Source of the DNA: RUG13409 sp045546135
GTDB lineage: Bacteria; Bacillota; Clostridia; Peptostreptococcales; Anaerovoracaceae
NCBI GenBank assembly: GCA_045546135.1
Contig: JAZQCD010000015.1
Span: 1-17,416 of the forward strand
Length of the DNA: 17,416 nucleotides
Reading direction: 5' to 3'
Shown here: one piece after another, positions 7,093 to 14,767 of the stretch
Layout of the letters: every line of letters begins with the position of its first letter
How positions within the stretch are numbered: the first letter of the stretch is position 1
Position numbers and translations under genes: made by a program
Notes under the pieces: generated by a model
What the model was told of the DNA's origin: nothing
The model's input: the letters and a program-made list of their open reading frames with translations, nothing else
The model's database searches: none

Positions 7093-8040
7093 TTAAATGA
7101 TCTCCTTCATAAGTATATCAAGCATATATTTCATATCATCTGTATCGTATCTTTGATCTATGGGAAGTGGCAAGATCTTCTCTGCCATCTCGTATTCGAT
7201 ATCATCCTTTGAAGCGAATTCAAATACAGTCGGCCAAAGGACAGGAATATATATCTTTTGTTCCTGGAGCTTCTTTCTTACTTCCTTGCCGTTTTCTATC
7301 ATAAAAGGATACATGAAGTCTCCTGTTTTGAGACTCAGCATATTAAGATCTGAAAGTGCGCTTTCAAGGAATTTGAAATTCTCTATCCTTCTCTTCTTTG
7401 CAAATCCATAATCTATGCCATGAAGAAGATTATTTGTAAGCTTTGACATCCTCTTTATGGGCTGATCTGCAAAGTATTTGTTGTTTACAGTATACTCTTT
7501 GTAGAACTCATTTGCAGTTCTTTCGTACCTGCCAAGGAGGAAATTCATCCTCTCAAATGATTCATCCAATGGAAGGTCTTCAGAAAGGAACTTGTCTGTA
7601 TAGAGGAACGCTCCATCTGCTACTCCGAAATACTTCCTGCTGGTATATATGGTATCGACACCGGGTACAGGTTCTTGGAAATAGCTTTGAGCATTATCAA
7701 TGATCACTCTCTCATATTTATCAACATAAGTTTGTATTTCGTCATTACTGATCTGACTGTAATAGTTGACAAGATAAAGCCATTCGCCTTCTTCAAGCTC
7801 TAAGTTTTCATGAGGTCTAAAGTTTTTCTCTATGTGATAAAAGGACCTCTTTGCTCCGTATTTATCACAGGTATCAAAAACTGAATCGCAAAGAAAATAC
7901 GGCACTTTTATCTTCTTTATACCCTTTGCTTTTATGAGATATGCAAGAGCATTCCTGCCGCAGTCAAGAGCAATAGCTCCCTCATGAAGCATAGGAAGCC
8001 TATATGTATCAAGTTCTATATATCCGCCTATTTCTCTCAT
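7093..8040 (-). CDS. Divergent DegT-like PLP-dependent protein
   Basis: A 315-residue protein resembling DegT aminotransferases but short and diverged. Visible family features are LDCGRNALAYLI (residues 25-36, where the PLP phosphate loop normally lies), VIIDNAQSYF (112-121) with the expected D115 and Q118, and YTSRKYFGVADGAFLYT (132-148) with K136 in the Schiff-base position. PLP binding is therefore plausible, although the protein lacks about 55 residues compared with its neighbour. The donor or substrate pocket may differ, or it may be a partner of the downstream aminotransferase. A start at 8061 is possible, but I choose 8040. It gives a 4-base ATGA overlap with the upstream ligase stop and has AAGGT about 9-10 nt upstream, while the 8061 ATG has only a weak site and would add seven residues. 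The function is inferred. Confidence 0.75.
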   Translation of the reverse strand: MREIGGYIELDTYRLPMLHEGAIALDCGRNALAYLIKAKGIKKIKVPYFLCDSVFDTCDKYGAKRSFYHIEKNFRPHENLELEEGEWLYLVNYYSQISNDEIQTYVDKYERVIIDNAQSYFQEPVPGVDTIYTSRKYFGVADGAFLYTDKFLSEDLPLDESFERMNFLLGRYERTANEFYKEYTVNNKYFADQPIKRMSKLTNNLLHGIDYGFAKKRRIENFKFLESALSDLNMLSLKTGDFMYPFMIENGKEVRKKLQEQKIYIPVLWPTVFEFASKDDIEYEMAEKILPLPIDQRYDTDDMKYMLDILMKEII

Positions 8041-9239
8041 TTCAAAACTACCTTGATCCATTCTTCAGAATGGTCCATCATGTGAAGCATCTCTTCCATT
8101 GAATCAAATCTCATAAGGAGTATACCAAGAGTCGTATTAGCCCCTGTAAAGGCCTTTATTTCGTCTCCGGGACCATTAAGTATATGATCTTCGATTATCT
8201 TATCCTTTGTTTTATCATCTATCCGGATATGGTCTAATATGCCGTCTTCGTAGCTGTGGACAGCATAGTAAGCATAGTATCCGGATGGTTTTCCGAATTT
8301 ATCTGTATCTATATGCTCGCCCATTGCTGCTTTGACTGAGCATTCAACAAGATTTACTCCTGTAGCATATCTGATGATATCGGGGATATAGTTCCCTCCG
8401 TCTCTTGGAGCTACTTCCATCAGATAGACGTTGAAGTCTTTGTCTATCCTTAAGTCAAAGTTATATGTAGTAGTTCCCATGTGAAGGAGCGTCAAAAGCC
8501 TTTGAACTTCATCATGTACCTTATCCTGTACTTCTTTTGGCATATTGTATGGAAAAGAAGCAGAGATAGGGACAAAGGGATTCACGCACTTGGGATCGAA
8601 ATGATCGTTTGCAAAATATCTGAATACAAGTTTCCCATCAACAGACAGACCGTCGCCTGCTATCTGGTAGCCGTACTTTTCAACAAACTCTTCTAAAATG
8701 ATCCTCTTTCCTCTTGAAAAGGACATTGCATATTCAAGGAACTTTTTTGCATCTTTTGGATCGTCTATCCTGCTGACTCCCTTGCTTCCTGAGGAATCTA
8801 CAGGTTTGACTATAACAGGGAAACTAAAAATACCTGAATCAAGGTCCTTAAGAGCTTCTTCTAAACTTGTATATCCTTTGGCTTTAGGAGTGCAGAAACC
8901 GTTCTCTGAAAGGAATGCTCTGAATTTGTCTTTATTGCAAAGTATCTCTACAGATTCATATGGACTTCCCGGAAGTCCCATCTTTTCTGCAACGTATGCT
9001 GCTGTAGGTGCTGCAGGGTCTGATGCATATGCAAGTATGCCGTCGATCTTTTCTTCCATTGCAGTTTTAAGAACTGCTTCCTTGTCAGTCGTAGATACAA
9101 GGTAGAATTTATCTGCATGATATTGCCCCGGATTGTCATCAAGATAATCGCAAAGTACAGTATAGTATCCGAGTTTTTTTGCAGTTTCTATAGCTATTAT
9201 CTGCTGAGCTGATCCGCCAAGCAGCATTATCTTTTTCAT
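8037..9239 (-). CDS. ATP-grasp ligase 2
   Basis: A 400-residue ATP-grasp enzyme, the most divergent of the four here. The N-domain starts KKIMLLGGSAQQ (residues 2-13) with a CDYLDDNPGQ segment. The ATP site has FPVIVKPVDSSGSKGVSR (140-157), ILEEFVEKYG (181-190) and the metal stretch LMEVAPRDGGNY (273-284). The SGSKG loop and E275/R279 are intact, so catalysis is expected. The metal motif reads E-V-A-P-R, with Ala where many families carry Asn. It follows the flippase by a 12-nt gap and overlaps the DegT-like gene by ATGA. This places it inside the sugar-modifying operon and not beside a symporter, so it may acylate the amino sugar made by the next two genes (inference). The ribosome site GAAGAGG lies 8 nt before the ATG. 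Confidence 0.88.
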   Translation of the reverse strand: MKKIMLLGGSAQQIIAIETAKKLGYYTVLCDYLDDNPGQYHADKFYLVSTTDKEAVLKTAMEEKIDGILAYASDPAAPTAAYVAEKMGLPGSPYESVEILCNKDKFRAFLSENGFCTPKAKGYTSLEEALKDLDSGIFSFPVIVKPVDSSGSKGVSRIDDPKDAKKFLEYAMSFSRGKRIILEEFVEKYGYQIAGDGLSVDGKLVFRYFANDHFDPKCVNPFVPISASFPYNMPKEVQDKVHDEVQRLLTLLHMGTTTYNFDLRIDKDFNVYLMEVAPRDGGNYIPDIIRYATGVNLVECSVKAAMGEHIDTDKFGKPSGYYAYYAVHSYEDGILDHIRIDDKTKDKIIEDHILNGPGDEIKAFTGANTTLGILLMRFDSMEEMLHMMDHSEEWIKVVLK

Positions 9240-9251
9240 AAAATGCCTCTT

Positions 9252-10703
9252 CTATGCTTTTTTGAATTTCTTAGTGAATCCCTTTGCTATGCCAAGGACA
9301 TATTCATAGCATTCAACATGGAATGCTTTTGAAAGTCCGACATAAATGACTATACCAAGGGGTATTTGTATGAGCAGCGTTAGAATGTTCGAAAGTTTAA
9401 GGAAAGTAACGCTGTATACTGCAGCGCCCATTACTAGTGACATGAGTATGTACGGGAGTATATCCTTTAATTGATCTAGGTAGCTGTAATCAAGGAGTTT
9501 CTTGTTTGGCCATGAATTGATGATCTGGCAAAGGACAGATACTACCAATCCTCCAATAGCCATTGCTTTGACTCCTATGAACATGGTTATGACTATAGCA
9601 GCAAGGTTTATGCCCTTCTTTATGATCTCAAGTATCAAAAATAGGTCGCTTCTTCCCATTGCCTTGATAGCATTTAAGTTTGCTGTATGTATGGCATAGA
9701 AAGAATAGTTAAAGCAGAATACTCTCATAAAGAATATGCAGGGAAGCCATTTCGTCCCTATAGTAAGAACTACCAGAGGTTCAGCTACGACTGCAAGTCC
9801 TACCATCATAGGCATGATCACATAGGAACTGACTGTGATAGCCTTCCTTGTCATAGACCTTACTACGTCCTTTTTGTCCTGCTGAGATGACATGACAGGA
9901 AGGAGCACGCTGTCAAGAGCGCTGTTTAAATTGGTTACAAGAAGATTCGGGAAATGGTCTCCTCTGTTGTAAAAAGCAAGGTCGTTCTTTGTATATTTGA
10001 CTCCTATGACTAAAGTCCTCAGTTCTTTGAATCCTACATCAAGGAGTGCTGAAGCAAGGAGTTTCCATCCGTAAGAGAACAGACTTTTAAGTCTTTCAAA
10101 GGAGAACATCTTCTTTGGTCTCCATTTGACTGTGATCCAAAGAATGAGAGTATCAACAAAGGAATTGAAAATGTACTGGCCTACCAGAGCCCATACGCCG
10201 TAACCTAAAAGCGCAAAAGAAATACCGATGACTGCAGCGCCTATGGTGCCTCCCAGAGTTGCAAAGAAGAACTTCTTGAATATGAGATTCTTTGCTACAT
10301 AAGCCTGCTGTATGTTCTTTACACCTGAGAAAATGATGATAACTCCGAGAACTCTGATGACTATAGTAAGGCTTTCGTCTTTAAAGAGTAAAGCAAGGTA
10401 AGGAGCAAAGATGAACAGTAAAACATAAAGTACGGCGCACACGCAGATGTTGAAATAAAAGACTGTAGAAAAGTCAAGATCATCAGCATCCTTCTTTTGA
10501 ATGAGCGCATTGCCAAGTCCGCTGTCTACGAATACCTGCAGTATTGAGATAAACACTGATACAAGAGCAATGCTTCCGTAGACTGCCGGATCGAGTATGG
10601 CTGCAAGGACAAGTGATACGACAAAAGTGACTCCTTGAGCACCGATACGCTCAAAGAGTCTCCAGGCTATATTTGAAAATACTTTACTTCCTGAATCGTT
10701 CAT
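9252..10703 (-). CDS. Wzx-type polysaccharide flippase (MOP/oligosaccharidyl-lipid family)
   Basis: This 483-residue protein has about 14 hydrophobic spans and almost no large soluble domain, matching lipopolysaccharide/teichuronic-acid exporters of the WzxC/TuaB type. The N-terminus (SNIAWRLFERIGAQGVTF) and the VDSGLGNALIQKKDADDLDF block after the second or third span are typical of that branch. It would move a lipid-linked glycan from the inner to the outer face of the cytoplasmic membrane. Its ATG overlaps the glycosyltransferase stop (ATGA, 10700-10703) with an AGAGGAAAG ribosome site, so both are made together. Its presence is the best evidence that the locus builds a lipid-linked surface glycan and not a soluble metabolite. 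Confidence 0.92.
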   Translation of the reverse strand: MNDSGSKVFSNIAWRLFERIGAQGVTFVVSLVLAAILDPAVYGSIALVSVFISILQVFVDSGLGNALIQKKDADDLDFSTVFYFNICVCAVLYVLLFIFAPYLALLFKDESLTIVIRVLGVIIIFSGVKNIQQAYVAKNLIFKKFFFATLGGTIGAAVIGISFALLGYGVWALVGQYIFNSFVDTLILWITVKWRPKKMFSFERLKSLFSYGWKLLASALLDVGFKELRTLVIGVKYTKNDLAFYNRGDHFPNLLVTNLNSALDSVLLPVMSSQQDKKDVVRSMTRKAITVSSYVIMPMMVGLAVVAEPLVVLTIGTKWLPCIFFMRVFCFNYSFYAIHTANLNAIKAMGRSDLFLILEIIKKGINLAAIVITMFIGVKAMAIGGLVVSVLCQIINSWPNKKLLDYSYLDQLKDILPYILMSLVMGAAVYSVTFLKLSNILTLLIQIPLGIVIYVGLSKAFHVECYEYVLGIAKGFTKKFKKA

Positions 10704-11656
10704 TTCTTTCCTCTGACCTTGTCTAAAACCATTGCTACATGGGGAAGTTTTCCGTGAAGGATGAAACTCCTTTTGTATACTGTATCAAGTTTATCAAAAA
10801 GGTCTTTGTATTCTGCTTTAAGGCAAGTCTTGTAATCTTTTGTGCTGAAAGCAAATTCAAAATCATTGCGTCTTTTTCTTTCAGCTATAGTATCATGGAA
10901 CTTCTTGTTTGTATCCTCATCAAGGAGGTCAAGCATGTGCTGCTTTCTTGTATACAGGTCTCTTTTGACTTCTATGTCCTTGTTGTAGCTCGATGTCCAG
11001 GATCCCGGAACGCCCTTTCTGTATGCAGACATATTGTCTTTAAGATAGAGTATGCCTCCTCTTAAAGAACCGTGGATCTGTATGGTATAGTCAAAGGACA
11101 TGAACTGCCTGAAAGGCGGGATATTATCCTTTAGATATGATCTGTAAACAAGAGAATTAGTAGCAAGATAACCGCCCTCTCCCATTATGACTTCGTCTGT
11201 AGTAAGGATAGTATCATGATCATAGGGTTCAAAAGTTTCAACTACATTTCCGCTTTCAGCATCGACAGCAACTGCTGCATGAGCGCACATATCGCATTCA
11301 GGATGGGCTCTTAGAGCGTCTACTTGCTTTTGAAGCTTGTTTTCGTCTGTCCAGTAATCATCTCCTTCGCAAAAGGCAATGAACTCGCCCTTTGCTCTTG
11401 GATATTGATATATACCTACTCCGTCATGAGTCCAATACTTGTTTTCTGTCTGGTAAATGGGCTTGATAAGCTCTGGATACTTTGCTTCGTACTCTCTTAT
11501 GATATCTGCAGTTCTGTCCGGAGATGCGTCGTCATGGACCAGTATTTCAAATGGAAAATCAGTTTTTTGACAAATTATGCTGTCAAGACACTGACCTATA
11601 TATTTTTCTTGCTTATATGCGTTGCATATGACGCTTACAACAATATTTTCGCTCAT
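10700..11656 (-). CDS. Family 2 glycosyltransferase
   Basis: A 318-residue GT-A fold glycosyltransferase. It begins with the family pattern VSVICNAYKQEKYIGQCLDS (residues 7-26), followed by EILVHDDASPDRT (37-49), carrying the nucleotide-binding aspartates, and the metal-binding motif AFCEGDDYWTD (94-104, D99-D100). It would transfer one sugar from a nucleotide donor to a lipid-linked acceptor on the cytoplasmic side. It is the only glycosyltransferase in the window. It heads operon B and overlaps the flippase gene. Donor and linkage cannot be predicted. The ATG at 11656 follows AAAGGA by about 11 nt, and the T-rich end of a hairpin lies between them. Translation could therefore be affected if that hairpin forms. 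Confidence 0.92.
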   Translation of the reverse strand: MSENIVVSVICNAYKQEKYIGQCLDSIICQKTDFPFEILVHDDASPDRTADIIREYEAKYPELIKPIYQTENKYWTHDGVGIYQYPRAKGEFIAFCEGDDYWTDENKLQKQVDALRAHPECDMCAHAAVAVDAESGNVVETFEPYDHDTILTTDEVIMGEGGYLATNSLVYRSYLKDNIPPFRQFMSFDYTIQIHGSLRGGILYLKDNMSAYRKGVPGSWTSSYNKDIEVKRDLYTRKQHMLDLLDEDTNKKFHDTIAERKRRNDFEFAFSTKDYKTCLKAEYKDLFDKLDTVYKRSFILHGKLPHVAMVLDKVRGKK

Positions 11657-11661
11657 TAAAA

Positions 11662-11693
11662 AAGCATTCCTTTATGATTTATTACGAATGCTT
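11662..11693 (-). terminator. Hairpin with T-tract directly before the glycosyltransferase start
   Basis: The minus strand reads AAGCATTC (11686-11693), a 16-nt loop, then GAATGCTT (11662-11669) running into TTTTTT three bases before the glycosyltransferase ATG. Transcripts arriving from symporter 2 would form the whole hairpin and could terminate here, or have the AAAGGA ribosome site held in the loop and arm. Transcripts from the promoter at 11694-11702 would lack most of the first arm. The stem is only 8 bp and AT-rich. Confidence 0.5.
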
Positions 11694-11702
11694 ATTATAT
11701 CA
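11694..11702 (-). promoter_or_regulatory. Candidate extended -10 promoter of operon B
   Basis: The minus strand has TGATATAAT, a TGn-TATAAT extended -10 box, directly abutting the first arm of the hairpin. Predicted start is near 11687. A TTGACC hexamer (11722-11727) matches a -35 well but lies 22 bp upstream, too far for normal spacing, so the extended -10 would have to carry recognition. Confidence 0.5.
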
Positions 11703-11781
11703 CACTTAATGGTACTTAGCAGGTCAATTGAAATAATTTGCATATTATGCTGCTGATATATTTATGCTGATCTTGATATCC

Positions 11782-13371
11782 TTAAGAATAGATCATATAC
11801 GGCAATACCCAGAATATGAGAAGAAGCACTGTGACCAATACTCCTATACCTATCATACCCTTTACTGTCCTTAGAGTCTTTCTCATCTTGACAGGGTCTT
11901 GTTCTTCCTTTGGTACAACGAAGAGAGCTTCTCTTGCAGCCTTTTCTTCGCCTGTAACCTTTGTAAACAAAGACACGATGATCATGACGATCACATTAAG
12001 GACCATGCCTACAAAGCTTGGTTCCATATATACAGGAAGAGTTATCCCTGCAATATTTGAATAAAGCTTTAAAACAAAGCAGGAAATAAATCCAAAGAGC
12101 ATACCGCAAAATGCTGCTTTTTTGGTAAGTCTCTTGCTAAGGATACTTGCAAGCGCTACAGGCATCCAGGAAGCAGATACTATGGAACCGCCAAGGTATG
12201 CGATCCAAAAGACCTGAGGAGGATTGTAAAGAGTAAGGATGAGAACGAATATGCTCACTATGACCATAGTTATCCTTCCTATGGTTATCTTGTTCATCTT
12301 GCTCTTTACGAATACATCATTTGCAACCGATGCTCCCACAAGAGAAAGGAATGTGGTTGCAGATGATATACCTGCAGCAAGTATTCCTGTCATGAGTATA
12401 ACGCCAAGGATCTTTGGCATCATGTTCATAGATGCCCATATCATGACCTTTGATGGATCTTCAAGTCCCGGATTTTCAATATTAACAAATACAGCAGCAA
12501 TGCATGCAAGGAATTCAATTACAGAGATACCTATGACTGCAGGTACTGCAGACTTAACGACAGTAGATTCATCCTTTGCCATAAGGTACCTGCTGCACTG
12601 CCAGGGACCTACCATGCAGACAGACATCCATACTATGCCGTAAATGAATGCCCATGCTATATTCTCTGCTCCGGAATTATATAGGACGCCAAGCTTTCCG
12701 CTCCATGAAAGAAGAGGATTAAGACCCGGATCTGATGCTATGATCTTTATGGATCCAAACCACCCGCCGGTCCTGTGAGAAATGAAAAGAGCTGCAAGTA
12801 TCATTGCAACAGTAAATACAGAGGCCATGAGAGTATCTGTTATAAGCACTCCTCTTGAACCTGAAAGCACTGTTATGAATGTAAAGACTACAAGAGACAA
12901 GGTCACGCATATCTTGTAATCAACGCCTGTAACAGTATTCATCAAAGTCCCTATGCCCTGCACTATGGATATGAGGTATACAGACATAGTGATTATGGCT
13001 GTAGCAGCAGAAAGTACTCTCATAGGCTTTGATGCAAATCTTTTTGAAAAGAAGTCAGGAATTGTCATTACTCCGCTTCTTCTTAAGTACCTTCCGAAAA
13101 ATACAGCGCCGATGATATATCCTGCAGTCTGCATTATTGCAAGGAATACTATGGACGAGAAAACTCCTTTGTAGCTTTCTGCAGCATCTCCCATAAAAAG
13201 AGCAACTCCTACATAGGATGCGATGAGCGATCCTGAAATGAGGAATGTAGGTGCCTGCCTTCCTGCAACATAATAGTCGTCTATATTTTTGACTCTGCGG
13301 CTTACTATGACTCCTATGACTATATATATGACCATGGAGATGCACATGCCGATGAAATATATGTTATTCAT
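11782..13371 (-). CDS. Sodium:solute symporter (SSS family), copy 2
   Basis: A 529-residue membrane protein with about 13 spans and the SSS pattern: VKNIDDYYVAGRQAPTF after the first span, a VMTIPDFFSKRF segment, the cytoplasmic GPWQCSRYLMAKDESTVVK motif, and GISSATTFLSLVGASVANDVF in the region of the sodium-site serines. A C-terminal extension of about 60 residues ends in an extra hydrophobic span (GIGVLVTVLLLIFWVLPYM). Together with the weak likeness to symporter 1, this points to a different substrate class. Its ATG lies inside the end of the upstream 40-residue membrane protein gene (8-base overlap), so the two are translationally coupled and probably form one transporter. It is the last gene of operon A, after two ATP-grasp ligases. 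The solute is unknown; an amino acid or short organic acid is likely. Confidence 0.92.
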   Translation of the reverse strand: MNNIYFIGMCISMVIYIVIGVIVSRRVKNIDDYYVAGRQAPTFLISGSLIASYVGVALFMGDAAESYKGVFSSIVFLAIMQTAGYIIGAVFFGRYLRRSGVMTIPDFFSKRFASKPMRVLSAATAIITMSVYLISIVQGIGTLMNTVTGVDYKICVTLSLVVFTFITVLSGSRGVLITDTLMASVFTVAMILAALFISHRTGGWFGSIKIIASDPGLNPLLSWSGKLGVLYNSGAENIAWAFIYGIVWMSVCMVGPWQCSRYLMAKDESTVVKSAVPAVIGISVIEFLACIAAVFVNIENPGLEDPSKVMIWASMNMMPKILGVILMTGILAAGISSATTFLSLVGASVANDVFVKSKMNKITIGRITMVIVSIFVLILTLYNPPQVFWIAYLGGSIVSASWMPVALASILSKRLTKKAAFCGMLFGFISCFVLKLYSNIAGITLPVYMEPSFVGMVLNVIVMIIVSLFTKVTGEEKAAREALFVVPKEEQDPVKMRKTLRTVKGMIGIGVLVTVLLLIFWVLPYMIYS

Positions 13372-13486
13372 TTATCTGATCCTCGTTTTCAAGATAAGGC
13401 CTGTATTCATTCTTTAGCCATCCGTGAGCAAGTATGCCTGCAAAGCTGATCCATGCCCCTATAAACACTGCAAGAATTATCTCCAT
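13364..13486 (-). CDS. Small single-span membrane protein, probable symporter accessory subunit
   Basis: This 40-residue reading frame is easily missed. It begins MEIILAVFIGAWISFAGIL (residues 1-19), one hydrophobic span, followed by a hydrophilic tail HGWLKNEYRPYLENEDQINE. Support that it is a real gene: it exactly fills the gap between ATP-grasp 3 and symporter 2, and its ATG lies 6 nt after the ligase stop. A good AGGGA ribosome site spans that stop region (13496-13500), and its end overlaps the symporter start by 8 bases. Small one-span proteins encoded beside sodium symporters are known (for example YhdT next to PanF), and I infer a similar stabilising or regulatory subunit. I did not recognise a named family from sequence alone. 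Confidence 0.75.
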   Translation of the reverse strand: MEIILAVFIGAWISFAGILAHGWLKNEYRPYLENEDQINE

Positions 13487-13492
13487 TCCTAT

Positions 13493-14767
13493 TTATCCCT
13501 TTCTTCCCTTTTTGTTCATCTCTAATAGCGTATCAAAGTCGTCATAGTATATGACTATGTTATCTCCGTTTTGGTCTTCGATCTTTACAAGCTCATTGAT
13601 CTTTTTGACAGTATCTATGAGCTCGTATACATCCTCTGATTCGATCAATATGACGACAAGGTATTGATATGGTCTGAATTTGCTTCCAACGTGAAGAACA
13701 TTGTCTATCTCAACACCTTTAAGTTTTGCTACTTCGTCAAGACCTTCAAGTTTTGATATAGTCCCTTCTTTATCATTGCTCCAGATAATATATGAGGAAC
13801 CTACCCTTTCCGGTAGCTGAGTAAGACTTTCAGGAAGGTCTTCTTCCGTATGCTCTATGCCAAGAGATATATCATTAAGCCACTTGTACTCATCAAAACC
13901 GTTCACATCCCTCATTGGGATAGCAAAGAGTTCTCCTGACATACGGTAACCCATCTCGATGACGTAGAGGTGTCCGTCAACATCGCTCAGCATCTCGAAC
14001 CAGCAAACGCCCTCATTTATCCCTGCTTCTTCCATGAACTTAAGAAGTCCCGGATGTACTTCATTGAGAAATACATCGAGCATATCAGTTTCCGTTGTAG
14101 TCATTGAGTAGCAATTACCGGGGTATCCGGGCTGTGATAGCATGCAGCAAAAGTCTGTAAGAATAGCTTTTCCCTTTGCCATCGCATAGTGAGCTGCATA
14201 TTCTCTTCCCTGAAGTCTTCTTTCGATTACTACCTTGTCGCTTTTTGATACTGATTTTGCTTTTTTAAGCGCAGGAGCTATATCCTTCTTTTCATAGCAA
14301 TAGCTCATGCCTCTGTTTGCGCTTTGATCTACTGCTTTTACGACTACAGGAAATTCAATGCTTTCAAGTTCATCATGGGTCGGCGGATCGCTTACAAAAT
14401 AGTCCTTTGCAACAGGAACTCCTGTCTTTCTGCAAAGATCTTTAAAATCATACTTATCCACTGTATAGTGCCAGGACTCATCAGTCGCATAGCAGGGAAG
14501 TCCAAGTCTTCTTGCAAGCTCTATGCAGATCGATATATTGAATGTGCTGATGCCGTTTATTACAGCATCAACTCCTGATTCTTTGCATCTTCTTTCGAGC
14601 TCATCTACATCGGAAGTATCCATGTTCCAATATTCATCAGCGCCAAGAGACTCAGCAGTCCTTCCTTCCAGTTCAGGACCTGCAACTATGGTATATACTC
14701 CTCTTGTTTTTGCTTCATCTATGAGCTGTTTGCATCCTTTGCAGATGCCTATCATAAGCTGTTTCAT
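13493..14767 (-). CDS. ATP-grasp ligase 3
   Basis: A 424-residue paralogue of ligases 1 and 4, sharing the N-domain plan, the ISKLEGLDEVAKL motif and the C-terminal ~100-residue domain. The metal stretch VIEMGYRMSGE (269-279) keeps E271 and R275. Two departures stand out. The ATP-lysine segment reads VVVKAVDQSANRGMS (141-155), with Ala after the lysine where Pro is usual and SANRG in place of the SGSxG loop. The N-terminus carries a CKGC pair (C9, C12) where the paralogues have a glycine-rich LGGS/LGAS turn. The enzyme is probably active but may handle a different substrate. Its start overlaps ligase 4 by ATGA, so both are made in step, perhaps as a hetero-complex or for consecutive additions. 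The small membrane protein starts 6 nt after its stop. Confidence 0.87.
   Translation of the reverse strand: MKQLMIGICKGCKQLIDEAKTRGVYTIVAGPELEGRTAESLGADEYWNMDTSDVDELERRCKESGVDAVINGISTFNISICIELARRLGLPCYATDESWHYTVDKYDFKDLCRKTGVPVAKDYFVSDPPTHDELESIEFPVVVKAVDQSANRGMSYCYEKKDIAPALKKAKSVSKSDKVVIERRLQGREYAAHYAMAKGKAILTDFCCMLSQPGYPGNCYSMTTTETDMLDVFLNEVHPGLLKFMEEAGINEGVCWFEMLSDVDGHLYVIEMGYRMSGELFAIPMRDVNGFDEYKWLNDISLGIEHTEEDLPESLTQLPERVGSSYIIWSNDKEGTISKLEGLDEVAKLKGVEIDNVLHVGSKFRPYQYLVVILIESEDVYELIDTVKKINELVKIEDQNGDNIVIYYDDFDTLLEMNKKGRKG

Noticed and set aside
8041..8061. Upstream ATG at 8061 for the DegT-like gene
   Set aside because: It would give a 25-base overlap with ligase 2 and a weak ribosome site; the 8040 ATG has AAGGT at good spacing and the ATGA overlap seen elsewhere in the operon.
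12239..12643. 134-residue plus-strand frame within symporter 2
   Set aside because: It is the antisense image of hydrophobic membrane-span codons, which often leaves long open antisense frames; there is no ribosome site.
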